From: Planctomycetota bacterium
GTDB lineage: Bacteria; Planctomycetota; Brocadiia; JAJRTI01
Direction of reading: 5' to 3'
Assembly: GCA_024278415.1 (NCBI GenBank)
Contig: JAJRTI010000245.1
Coordinates: forward strand, 1-8,011
DNA length: 8,011 nt
Below, in pieces: positions 1 through 6,360 of the stretch. A model generated the notes under the pieces. It was given only the letters and a program-made list of their open reading frames with translations. It was not told the DNA's origin and made no database searches. The translations under genes were made by a program, and so were the position numbers. Numbering within the stretch: the first letter of the stretch is position 1; each line of letters begins with the position of its first letter.

Positions 1-22
1 CGCAACCCTGGGCTAGAAGACA

Positions 23-73
23 GAAGCCCGTTGGGCTTCGGGATTGCGCTTCCGTTGGTTGAAGCGTAATCCC
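23..73. repeat. Two adjacent intergenic hairpins
   Basis: Two inverted repeats lie back to back. GAAGCCC (23-29) pairs with GGGCTTC (33-39) around a 3-nt loop. The 13-nt arms 40-52 and 61-73 pair with a single G-T wobble around an 8-nt loop. The window also opens with CGCAACCCTGGG, a motif that recurs in the hairpin at 7968-7996. These look like dispersed palindromic intergenic repeats rather than a gene. No T-run follows, so a simple intrinsic terminator is not supported. Confidence 0.7.
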
Positions 74-132
74 GCAAAGGGCGTGATGTCCAAAGCCCGG
101 CGATTGTGGCACTTGGCTGAAATGTTACCAGC

Positions 133-323
133 GCTGGGAACGTGGATCGCCGAGTAGTCTGTAGTCCCGTAGGGACGGCTGAATGCTGAGAACGACCGCA
201 GATTGGCGATTCGCCGATGTTCGGCCGTCCCTACGGGACTAGCCATCTGCCGTACACGGCGCCACTCCCAGCGCTGAAGCGCTGGGCCATTCTCGGTCGT
301 CCCTACGGGACGCCGGGCTTAAG
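133..323 (-). repeat. Nested-palindrome repeat, copy A (inverted relative of 6387-6577)
   Basis: This 191-nt stretch matches the reverse complement of 6387-6577 without gaps, with about 14 mismatches by hand count (about 93% identity). Internal structure: 20-nt arms at 164-183 and 220-239 (GTCCCGTAGGGACGGCTGAA against its complement with one change), a hairpin CCCAGCGCT/AGCGCTGGG at 267-286, and a terminal GTCCC..GGGAC palindrome at about 299-310. Weak similarity to the other copy continues past 323 (CCATTGG motif). Short open frames here only reflect the repeat and are not genes. It lies just upstream of the first gene and may carry part of its leader. Confidence 0.85.
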
Positions 324-405
324 TTCGCACCATTGGAGCCGAGGCCCCCTCCTTCCTCCCCATTCGTTGTCTATCTGAATTCGTTGGAAGCACCCCGTAC
401 GACTC

Positions 406-421
406 ACTAGTATCTAGTATC
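406..421 (+). promoter_or_regulatory. Small dyad and tandem repeat upstream of the first gene
   Basis: ACTAG (406-410), TAT, CTAGT (414-418) form a 5-bp dyad that overlaps a perfect tandem repeat of TAGTATC (408-414 and 415-421). It ends 12 nt before the ATG at 434. The position suits an operator or an mRNA leader element, but no regulator can be named. The Shine-Dalgarno of the gene is weak (GGA at 423-425). Confidence 0.3.
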
Positions 422-433
422 TGGACAAAACTC

Positions 434-1696
434 ATGGCAGATGACAAATGCACCGCGTGTGACACAGACAGTTGCGCGGCCCAAGAGCAGCAAGGAGACG
501 AGAGCCTGGAGCAATTCCTCGAACGCCAGGAACTCACGAAGACCCTGTGCCAGATCAAGCACAAGATCCTTGTGCTGAGCGGCAAAGGCGGTGTGGGCAA
601 GAGCACCGTCGCCGCGAACATGGCCGTCGCGCTCGCGCTTGATGGCAAGCGCGTGGGCTTGCTCGACATCGACATCCACGGCCCTAGTATCCCTAAGCTA
701 CTCAAGCTGGAAGGCCGAACGCTCGACACTGAAGGAGGCAAGCTCGTCCCCACCGGCTACGGCGACAACCTCAAGGTGGTCTCCATCGGTTTCATGCTCC
801 CCAACGATGATGATCCCGTGATCTGGCGAGGGCCGCTCAAGATGGGCGTCATCAAGCAGTTCGTTAAGGACGTGCTATGGGGCGAACTCGACTACCTCGT
901 GGTGGACTCGCCTCCGGGCACGGGCGATGAGCCGCTGAGCATCTGCCAGTTGATCCCCGACGCGGATGGCGCGGTCGTGGTCACCACGCCGCAAGACGTC
1001 GCGGTGGTGGACGTGCGCAAGTGCGTCAGCTTTTGCCGCAAGCTCAACATGCGTGTGTTGGGCGTCGTGGAGAACATGAGCGGGCTCGTGTGTCCCCACT
1101 GCCAAGAGCGCATCGACGTGTTCAAGACCGGCGGCGGCCAGCGCATGGCGCAAGAGATGGAAGTGCCGTTTCTGGGCGGCATTCCTCTCGATCCCATGTT
1201 GGTGCAGGCGTCCGACGACGGCACTCCGTTCACACACAGATACGGGCATTCAGAGACCGCGAAAGACATGCTACGCGTCGTCCGCAAGGTCCAATCATCC
1301 ATCGACCAGTCGCCGGCGCCGCCGGCGCTAAGGTCATCGTCCAAGGAGAACGACACCATGAAGATCGCCATCCCCACGGCTGAAGGAAAGCTCTGCATGC
1401 ACTTTGGCCACTGTGACACGTTTGCCTTCCTTGAAGTGGACACCGACGCGAAGAAGATTCTGTCGAAGGAGATGCTTCAACCTCCGCCGCACGAGCCAGG
1501 CGTCTTGCCGCGCTGGCTCAACGAGCAAGGCGCGAACCTCGTCGTCGCCGGCGGTATGGGCGCGCGGGCTCAAGGTTTCTTCCAAGAGTTCGGCATCGAT
1601 GTCATGGTGGGCGCACCCAGCGACGAGCCGGAGAACGTCGTGAGCGCGCTGCTCGATGGCACGCTTCAACTGGGCAAGAACATCTGCGACCACTAG
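434..1696 (+). CDS. Mrp/NBP35-type Fe-S carrier ATPase fused to a NifX-like (ORP) domain
   Basis: A 420-residue cytoplasmic P-loop ATPase of the Mrp/NBP35 (ApbC) family, which carries and transfers iron-sulfur clusters. Visible features: an N-terminal cysteine cluster C6-x2-C9-x4-C14; the deviant Walker A GKGGVGKST at 50-58; the family signature DIDIHGPSIPKLL at 78-90; DSPPGTGDEPLS at 158-169; and the paired cysteines CPHC at 220-223, which bind the bridging cluster at the dimer interface in this family. A Pro/Ser-rich linker (about 288-305) leads to a NifX/NifB-type dinitrogenase-cofactor domain from M309, with HFGHC, PPPHEPG, a GGMG glycine turn and a C-terminal CDH. Mrp proteins with such an ORP-like tail are known from Desulfovibrio-type anaerobes. 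The start at 434 keeps the N-terminal cysteines but has only a weak ribosome site. An internal start at 1358 has a strong one and may give a second product. TrmO follows after 3 nt. Confidence 0.93.
   Translation: MADDKCTACDTDSCAAQEQQGDESLEQFLERQELTKTLCQIKHKILVLSGKGGVGKSTVAANMAVALALDGKRVGLLDIDIHGPSIPKLLKLEGRTLDTEGGKLVPTGYGDNLKVVSIGFMLPNDDDPVIWRGPLKMGVIKQFVKDVLWGELDYLVVDSPPGTGDEPLSICQLIPDADGAVVVTTPQDVAVVDVRKCVSFCRKLNMRVLGVVENMSGLVCPHCQERIDVFKTGGGQRMAQEMEVPFLGGIPLDPMLVQASDDGTPFTHRYGHSETAKDMLRVVRKVQSSIDQSPAPPALRSSSKENDTMKIAIPTAEGKLCMHFGHCDTFAFLEVDTDAKKILSKEMLQPPPHEPGVLPRWLNEQGANLVVAGGMGARAQGFFQEFGIDVMVGAPSDEPENVVSALLDGTLQLGKNICDH
1343..1360 (+). promoter_or_regulatory. Internal ribosome-binding site and in-frame ATG for the NifX-like domain
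   Basis: AAGGAG (1343-1348) stands 9 nt before an ATG (1358-1360) in the frame of the fused gene, exactly where the NifX/ORP-type domain starts (MKIAIP). It would give a free protein of 112 residues. It is a better Shine-Dalgarno than that of the full-length gene. Either it is a relic of two genes that were joined, or both products are made. The codons for the linker (SSSKEND) fully overlap the site, so chance cannot be excluded. Confidence 0.55.
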
Positions 1697-1699
1697 AGC

Positions 1700-2215
1700 A
1701 TGGCAGACCACGAATTCACCTTCCAGGCGATTGGCGTCATCCACAGCCCCCACACCGACCCGGCCAAAGCCCCTGTTCAGCCGGTCTTCGCAACCGGCAT
1801 ACGCGGCACGGTGGCGGTCGATCCGGAATACGCGGACGGGCTGCGGGATCTCGATGGCTTCTCGCACATCTATCTGCTGTACGCGTTCCATCGCGCACAG
1901 CAGACCAAGCTCCTCGTGTCGCCGTCCCTCGAAGATGAGACCCACGGCGTCTTCGCCACGCGTGCGCCTTGCCGACCCAACAAGATCGGCTTCAGCGTCG
2001 TTCGGCTGGTCTCCATCGATGGCTGCACCCTGACCGTTGAGGACGTCGATGTCCTCGATGGAACTCCCTTGCTCGACATCAAGCCGTACGTGTCACGTTT
2101 CGATGCGCGGGACTCCGTGCGCTCAGGGTGGCAGGACGGCGTCAGCGACGACGTGGCCGCGGTGCGCGGGCGGCGAGGCTTTCAGGGCGACGCTCTGGCC
2201 GAAGGCGGCGAGTAG
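1700..2215 (+). CDS. trmO: TrmO/TsaA-family tRNA (t6A37) N6-methyltransferase
   Basis: A 171-residue protein of the TsaA/TrmO family. These enzymes use S-adenosylmethionine to N6-methylate threonylcarbamoyladenosine at position 37 of certain tRNAs, giving m6t6A. Recognised features are the N-terminal IGVIHSPH (about residues 11-18), the core GFSHIYLLYAFH, the block FATRAPCRPNKIGFSVVRL (about 90-108), and DVLDGTPLLDIKPYVSRFD near the C-terminus, all typical of the SAM-binding beta-barrel domain. The protein has only this domain, whereas the E. coli TrmO is longer with an added C-terminal domain. The ATG lies 3 nt after the preceding stop with no clear Shine-Dalgarno, so translational coupling is likely. 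Family membership is firm. The substrate is inferred, since many short TsaA homologues in anaerobes are untested. Confidence 0.88.
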   Translation: MADHEFTFQAIGVIHSPHTDPAKAPVQPVFATGIRGTVAVDPEYADGLRDLDGFSHIYLLYAFHRAQQTKLLVSPSLEDETHGVFATRAPCRPNKIGFSVVRLVSIDGCTLTVEDVDVLDGTPLLDIKPYVSRFDARDSVRSGWQDGVSDDVAAVRGRRGFQGDALAEGGE

Positions 2216-2248
2216 CGCCGCGCGCGTGCGATTCGGCGAGGCCGTGTG

Positions 2249-2650
2249 ATGATCTACAGCGACGAAGTGATGGACCATTTCATGAGCCCCCGCAACGTTG
2301 GTGAGATCCCCGACGCGGATGGGGTCGGCACGATCGGCGACCCCCAGTGCGGGGACCACCTGGCCGTCTGGATCAAGGTCGAGGGCAATGTCATTGTCGA
2401 CGCCAAATTCAAGTGCCAGGGCTGCCCCGCCGCGATCGCAGCCGCTAGCATGATGACCGAGATGGCGATTGGCAAGGACCTCGATGAGGCCATGGAGATC
2501 ACCGACGAGCAAATCGCCGACGCGCTAGGCGGGATGCCCGAGCCGAAGATGCACTGCTCGGTCCTCGGCGCCGACGCATTGAGCGACGCGATCACCGACC
2601 ACGTGCTTCGCTCTATTGGCGTCGTTCCCGCGCCTGCGCTTCGCCTGTAG
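2249..2650 (+). CDS. NifU/IscU-type iron-sulfur cluster scaffold
   Basis: A 133-residue single-domain scaffold on which Fe-S clusters are assembled from sulfur supplied by a cysteine desulfurase. The N-terminus YSDEVMDHFMSPRNVGEI is classic for the family. The three scaffold cysteines are visible: C34 in DPQCGD, with the conserved Asp two residues on; C59 in CQGCPAAIAAAS; and C103 in KMHCSVLGADAL. There is an extra cysteine, C56, three residues before C59. The LPPVK motif used by the HscA chaperone in IscU is replaced by MPEPK, so this is a NifU-N-like or SufU-like form without that partner. ATG 2249 is chosen over the adjacent GTG 2246 because GAGG (2238-2241) then sits 7 nt upstream. The gene follows trmO by 33 nt, probably in the same transcript. 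No desulfurase gene is in the window. Confidence 0.92.
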   Translation: MIYSDEVMDHFMSPRNVGEIPDADGVGTIGDPQCGDHLAVWIKVEGNVIVDAKFKCQGCPAAIAAASMMTEMAIGKDLDEAMEITDEQIADALGGMPEPKMHCSVLGADALSDAITDHVLRSIGVVPAPALRL

Positions 2651-2716
2651 TGCGCACGTCAGTGCGCCTCCGCTCCGTCGCGCCAAGCCAGAGGCTCACT
2701 GACGTGAGCACTACAG
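2645..2716. repeat. Long inverted repeat overlapping the scaffold-gene stop codon
   Basis: Arms of 26 nt (2645-2670 and 2691-2716) are complementary with two mismatches and enclose a 20-nt loop. The left arm contains the TAG of the scaffold gene (2648-2650). The inner motif CGCACGTCAGTGCG recurs at 7707-7719 after the permease gene, so this is probably a dispersed repeat. It has no U-tract, but a stem this long could stabilise the 3' end of the upstream mRNA or slow polymerase. Confidence 0.75.
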
Positions 2717-2739
2717 GCGGCGCGCATGTGCGGGAACTC

Positions 2740-2789
2740 TTGACAAAGCACGCCCTTGATTCTGTCAGCGCATTCCGTAAACTGACAAA
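2740..2789 (+). promoter_or_regulatory. Candidate operator: three TGACA/TGTCA half-sites
   Basis: TGACAAA occurs at 2741-2747 and again at 2783-2789, exactly 42 bp apart. Between them lies the inverted half-site TGTCAG (2763-2768), which also pairs with CTGACA (2782-2787) as a dyad with a 13-bp spacer. TTGACA at 2740-2745 could also serve as a -35 box, but I see no convincing -10. The cluster lies 71 bp before the preferred start of the His/Cys protein gene. No regulator can be named. Confidence 0.35.
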
Positions 2790-2860
2790 CGATGCACTTT
2801 TGCGGAGCACGACGACGCGCCTTGCGTCGGCCAGCGCAGGTTCGACTTGAACGCGCAGCC

Positions 2861-3265
2861 ATGCCCATGCAACCCCAACGTCGAAGAGCGCCAAGCGCGG
2901 CAATGACCGCGCTTGGCTTGGTGCTCGTTCTTCAAGCGGCCATCGGGCCGCATCTTCTGCACGCGTTCTTCGGCTGCGCGGCGTTGGAGGCCTACGAGTG
3001 GGCACAGGGGGGACTTCCAGGCTGTCGTCTGCGTTCTTCCGATGCGCGCCAGCACGCCCGCCACACTCGCGCGGTCTGCTTGGCGTGCCTGTTTATCCAG
3101 TTCGCCAAGGGCATTGCCGCCCCGGTTTGCTACCTCGCCCACCTCGACTTCCCCGCGCGTGCCTTGCGCCGAGAAGTCGCTTGCGTCCATCCGCCCAGTC
3201 TGCTGCGATTCCCCATTGGGCCGCGGGCGCCCCCTCCCACCTCCCTTCCTTCCCTCGACAGTTGA
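2861..3265 (+). CDS. Small membrane-anchored His/Cys protein, DUF2946-like
   Basis: A hypothetical protein of 134 residues from ATG 2861. An upstream in-frame ATG at 2792 would add 23 residues, but it abuts the TGACAAA box and has no ribosome site. The N-terminus has several arginines, then a hydrophobic segment (about residues 15-30, ALGLVLVLQAAIG), as in a signal peptide or signal anchor. After it come H31, H34 and C39, then H65-x2-H68-x4-C73-x2-C76, a plausible metal site facing the periplasm. The tail carries PRAPPP. This plan (leader, HxxHx4CxxC, RAPP-like end) resembles DUF2946-type proteins, which have no firm function. Codon use looks coding, but all three forward frames are partly open here, so existence is probable rather than certain. 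The nearby porin, ZnuA and ZnuB genes suggest a role in metal handling. Confidence 0.5.
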   Translation: MPMQPQRRRAPSAAMTALGLVLVLQAAIGPHLLHAFFGCAALEAYEWAQGGLPGCRLRSSDARQHARHTRAVCLACLFIQFAKGIAAPVCYLAHLDFPARALRREVACVHPPSLLRFPIGPRAPPPTSLPSLDS

Positions 3266-3601
3266 CGGCCGGGCCCATCGCCTTCGGGGCATGAGTTCGT
3301 TTCAAGTGGGCGCTCCCTTGTGGCATCGAGCCCGCCGGCCGGCTGTCGCTCTGCCTCGGCCTCCTGATCCGCGCAAACTCCGCGCGGGCTCCGCGGCCTG
3401 CTGCAAGCGCACGTGAGGCCCGCGCCGGGAAAGGAGCGGATCCCGAAGCTTCGGGACCGTCCGGCGGAACGCGAAGGCGTTCCGCGCCGAATCCCTTCGC
3501 GCCACGCGGCGATGTGACCGCGTAAGACCGTAGCGTGGGGTTTCGGACCGGTCATTCTCCCCCCCATCCCCAAGAATGTACTGTGAAGGGAGTTGGTTAC
3601 G
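3266..3601. other. Non-coding leader with clustered GC hairpins before the porin
   Basis: This gap of about 336 bp has no supportable gene. It holds at least three perfect stems: CCGCGC (3369-3374) with GCGCGG (3382-3387); the uninterrupted 16-bp palindrome TCCCGAAGCTTCGGGA (3441-3456); and GCGGAACGC (3464-3472) with GCGTTCCGC (3477-3485) around a GAAG tetraloop. Together they could form a structured 5' leader or a read-through barrier between the upstream gene and the porin. A strong Shine-Dalgarno (AAGGGAG, 3586-3592) closes the region. No known riboswitch was recognised, and no AT-rich Zur or Fur box is seen. Confidence 0.45.
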
Positions 3602-5053
3602 ATGATCCAGATGATTGGCGCCAAGCTGAGACTCACGGCTTGGATGATGGTATTGGCCCTTGGCTGCTGCTCTGCGAATCTCATCGCAGGCGAAGCGCCG
3701 TCACGGCCGGCGACGCTTGCGGACCTGCAGAAGATCCAGGAGCAACTCAAGGCTCTCGCGTCCCAAGTGCAGAGCCTGCGCCAAGAGAACACACAACTGA
3801 AGCAGTAACTAGGCAAACTGAAGGCGTCGAAGCCGAAGGCCCCGGCCGAGACTTCCGACGAGATTGATCTCGCCAAACTCCGGCAAGCCGCGGAGACCGA
3901 AGCGGCCGCGGAAGCCGCGCCCGAGACAAGCCTGAAGGAGACCGTCTTCAAAGCAAAGGGGCTTGGCCTCCAGGCGCTGAACCCGGAGATCAGCATCACC
4001 GGCGACATGTTCGCCATGGCGCGAGATGACCATGGCAAGCCCGGCCGCAGCCAATCGGATTTTGGCATCCGAGGGCTCGACGCCCACATTCAGGCCTACG
4101 TCGATCCGTACACGCGCTTCAAGTCCGCCATCGAATTCCACGAAGGCGGGGAAACGGAAATCGGCGAGGCCTACTTCACGCGGTTCGGTGTGCTGCCCGG
4201 CCTCAACGTTACCTTCGGCAAGTTCCGGCAGCAATTCGGTGTGGTCAATCGCTGGCATAAGCACGCACTCGACCAATACGACTTCCCCCTCGCGTTGCGC
4301 GAGATCTTCGGCGACGATGGCCTCAACCAGACCGGCCTGTCGCTCGAATGGACCATGCCTTCGTGGGGCCATCACCAGCAGGAACTCACGGTTCAGATCA
4401 CGGATGGCGACAACGACCGAGTGTTCGGCCAGAATGCGCTCCACATCCCCGTGGGGTTAGTGCACTACAAGAACTACTGGGACGTCAATAGGGACACGTA
4501 CGCGGAAGTGGGCCTCACCGCGCTTGCCGGACAGAACGACGAGTGGAACACCCAGGTGGCCGGGCAAAACGTGGTCGTGCACAATCGCCATTGGGCGACC
4601 GTGCTTGGCGCCGACTTCAGCGTGCTCTGGGAGCCCACCGACCGCATGCGCTACCGCAACGTCGAGTGGCGCACGGAAGGCTATCTGCTGAACAAGGGCA
4701 TTGAAGCTCCGGACGGCAGCGGCTCCGATACGCTCAACGCCTGGGGAGCCTACTCCTACATCCAGACCAAGCTCTCGCGGACCTGGCTCGTGGGGCTGCG
4801 CGGCGACTACTACGAGCCCGACACGCAGAGCTATGCCGACATGCCTGGCCTGTCTCTGGCCCCTCTGGCCGTCACCGACAGCAACGCCTGCCGATGGGGT
4901 CTCAGCCCTTACGTGACGTGGCAACCCACGCCGTTCCTCAAGTGCCGGCTCGAATACGACCACGTCGACGGCAAGGGCATGGACGATCCAGACGATGTCC
5001 TGAGGCTTCAGTTTGTGTTCGCGGTGGGTCCGCACAAGCACGAACGCTACTAG
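3602..5053 (+). pseudogene. Outer-membrane porin with N-terminal coiled coil, interrupted by one in-frame TAA
   Basis: The frame would encode 482 residues if the TAA at 3806-3808 (codon 69) were a sense codon. ATG 3602 has AAGGGAG (3586-3592) 9 nt upstream. Order of parts: a signal peptide (about 1-31); a heptad coiled coil with L42, I45, L49, L52, V56, L59, N63 and L66, continuing after the stop with L70 and L73; an Ala/Glu/Lys linker (74-126); then a beta-barrel (about 127-483) rich in alternating aromatic and polar strands, with LNVTFGKFRQQFGVVNRWH and DDGLNQTGLSLEW, as in phosphate-selective-porin (OprP/OprO-like) proteins. The preserved frame and heptad phase point to a single substitution, for example CAA to TAA. 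It may be a recent nonsense mutation, a sequencing error or a read-through codon. Restart further on would lack the signal peptide. The ZnuA-like gene follows by 20 nt, suggesting metal-ion uptake. Confidence 0.85.
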
Positions 5054-5060
5054 CACACAC

Positions 5061-5067
5061 AAAGGAG
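5061..5067 (+). promoter_or_regulatory. Strong ribosome-binding site of the znuA-like gene
   Basis: AAAGGAG stands 6 nt before ATG 5074. It fixes the start and excludes the longer open frame that runs back into the porin gene in another phase. Its strength suggests that the binding protein is made well from the porin mRNA even if porin translation stops early. Confidence 0.85.
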
Positions 5068-5073
5068 ATACCC

Positions 5074-6129
5074 ATGAAAGCAATCAAGCTCACGATAACG
5101 GCCGTGGTGGTTGCGGCTCTCGCATCCTCCACGCCTGCCCTGGCGGCACAACTTCGAGTGGTGACGACCCTGCCCGACTACGCCGTGTTCGCGCGCGCGA
5201 TCGGCGGCGATCGCGTGCGAGTGAGCCACATCGTCCACGGCGACCAAGACGCACACTTCATCCGGCCCAAGCCGTCGTTTGTGGATATGGTGCGCAACGC
5301 GGACGTATTGGTCGCCACCGGACTCGACCTCGAGTTGTGGCTGCCCACCGTGGTGAACAAGTCCGGCAGCACCTGCGTGCGCAGCGGCCAGGTCGGATAC
5401 GTGGCCGCGTCGCAAGGAGTGCGGCTCCTTGAGAAGCCCAAGATGCTGTCTCGCATCGAGGGCGGAGTCCACATTTACGGCAACCCGCACATAACGTGCA
5501 GCCCGATCAACATGAGGGTCGCTGCACGCAATATCGCGATCGGCCTCATCAAGAACGATCCGGCTGGACGGGCGACGTATGAAAAGAACCTGAAGGCCTT
5601 GCTCGATCAGATTGACCGGCGACTGTTCGGCGACGAACTCGTGAAGCTGCTCGGTGGCAGGACGTTGTGCCAACTCGCTGAGAAGGGCCGGTTGATCTCC
5701 TTCTTGGAACAGCACAAGTTCCGCGGCAAGCCGCTCATCGACTCTCTCGGCGGCTGGCTCAAGCAGATGATGCCCCTTCGGGGCGCCCGCATTGTGACCT
5801 ACCACAAGAACTGGGTCTACTTCCTTGAGCTGTTTGGAATCGAGGAGGCGGGCACTATCGAGCCCAAGCCTGGCATCCCGCCCTCTCCCAAACACGTGCG
5901 GGATCTCACTGAACTGATGCGGAAGGAAAACGTGCGCATCATTCTGGCCGCGAACTACTTCGACGAGAACAAGGTTCGGACTGTCGCGAGCAGTGTCGGC
6001 GCGCAGGCGGTGATTGTGCCCCTGTATGTGGGCGGCGCTCCCGGCGCGGACGACTACTTCCAGCTCGTGGATCTCTGGGTCCGAGGGCTGCTGAAAGCCG
6101 CCAAGGGCGCAGGAATGGTGAAGGGATAG
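5074..6129 (+). CDS. ZnuA-like zinc/manganese ABC transporter substrate-binding protein
   Basis: A 351-residue periplasmic metal-binding protein of the cluster A-I (ZnuA/PsaA, ZinT-unrelated) family, which delivers Zn2+ or Mn2+ to an ABC-3 permease. The signal peptide is clear: MKAIK, a hydrophobic run, then cleavage after ALA (about residue 24). The mature start RVVTTLPDYAVFARAIGGDRV is characteristic. Likely ligands are H61 (QDAHFIRP, where the family usually has DPHxYEP), H139 (GNPHITCSP), H244 (VTYHKNWVYF) and D298 (NYFDEN). Three His plus one Asp favours zinc over manganese. It lacks the His-rich loop of E. coli ZnuA and has a longer central helical section (about 185-235) between the second and third ligands. 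It is probably co-transcribed with the porin. No ATPase gene follows: a repeat region separates it from the permease. Confidence 0.9.
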   Translation: MKAIKLTITAVVVAALASSTPALAAQLRVVTTLPDYAVFARAIGGDRVRVSHIVHGDQDAHFIRPKPSFVDMVRNADVLVATGLDLELWLPTVVNKSGSTCVRSGQVGYVAASQGVRLLEKPKMLSRIEGGVHIYGNPHITCSPINMRVAARNIAIGLIKNDPAGRATYEKNLKALLDQIDRRLFGDELVKLLGGRTLCQLAEKGRLISFLEQHKFRGKPLIDSLGGWLKQMMPLRGARIVTYHKNWVYFLELFGIEEAGTIEPKPGIPPSPKHVRDLTELMRKENVRIILAANYFDENKVRTVASSVGAQAVIVPLYVGGAPGADDYFQLVDLWVRGLLKAAKGAGMVKG

Positions 6130-6360
6130 TTCGCCCTCCCGGACAAAGTGATGGCTGGCTCGCAGTAGCCCAATTCATTGGGCGCCTCCGAGATTGTTGA
6201 GGTCGCCCATCTGCACCTTGCCAGGAGATCCCCGCCAAAGCAGCCGGTGGCTCCGCCAGCATTCGATGGCGCTTCTGAATCATGGTTCCCCGCTGGCGCA
6301 AGGCCAGCGGCGCCGATGTTGGTTTGTGTGATCGCCGCCTTAGTCGGCAATCACCGCTAC

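Noticed and set aside
13..246. Small minus-strand frame with a SRPYGT-type peptide, and similar frames in 5939-6601
   Set aside because: They translate the GTCCCGTAGGGAC palindromes, the same peptide turns up wherever the repeat occurs, and no ribosome site is present.
2913..3416. Alternative forward frame overlapping the His/Cys gene
   Set aside because: The composition is Arg/Pro/Ser rich without a coherent leader or motif. The frame at 2861-3265 has the signal anchor and spaced His/Cys ligands instead.
3602..3700. Lipoprotein signal on the porin (LALGC)
   Set aside because: Residues before the cysteine (A-L-G-C) do not fit the usual lipobox, and a barrel protein with a coiled coil does not need lipidation.
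3602..3808. A separate small Lpp-like coiled-coil gene ending at the TAA
   Set aside because: Considered because it has its own signal peptide and stop, but the next codons continue in the same frame and heptad phase straight into the barrel, and no new start or signal peptide follows.
3130..4089. Long minus-strand open frame of 319 codons
   Set aside because: It crosses the hairpin leader and the coding strand of the porin start, has low-complexity Arg/Ser/Pro composition and no recognisable domain. It is a GC-rich shadow.
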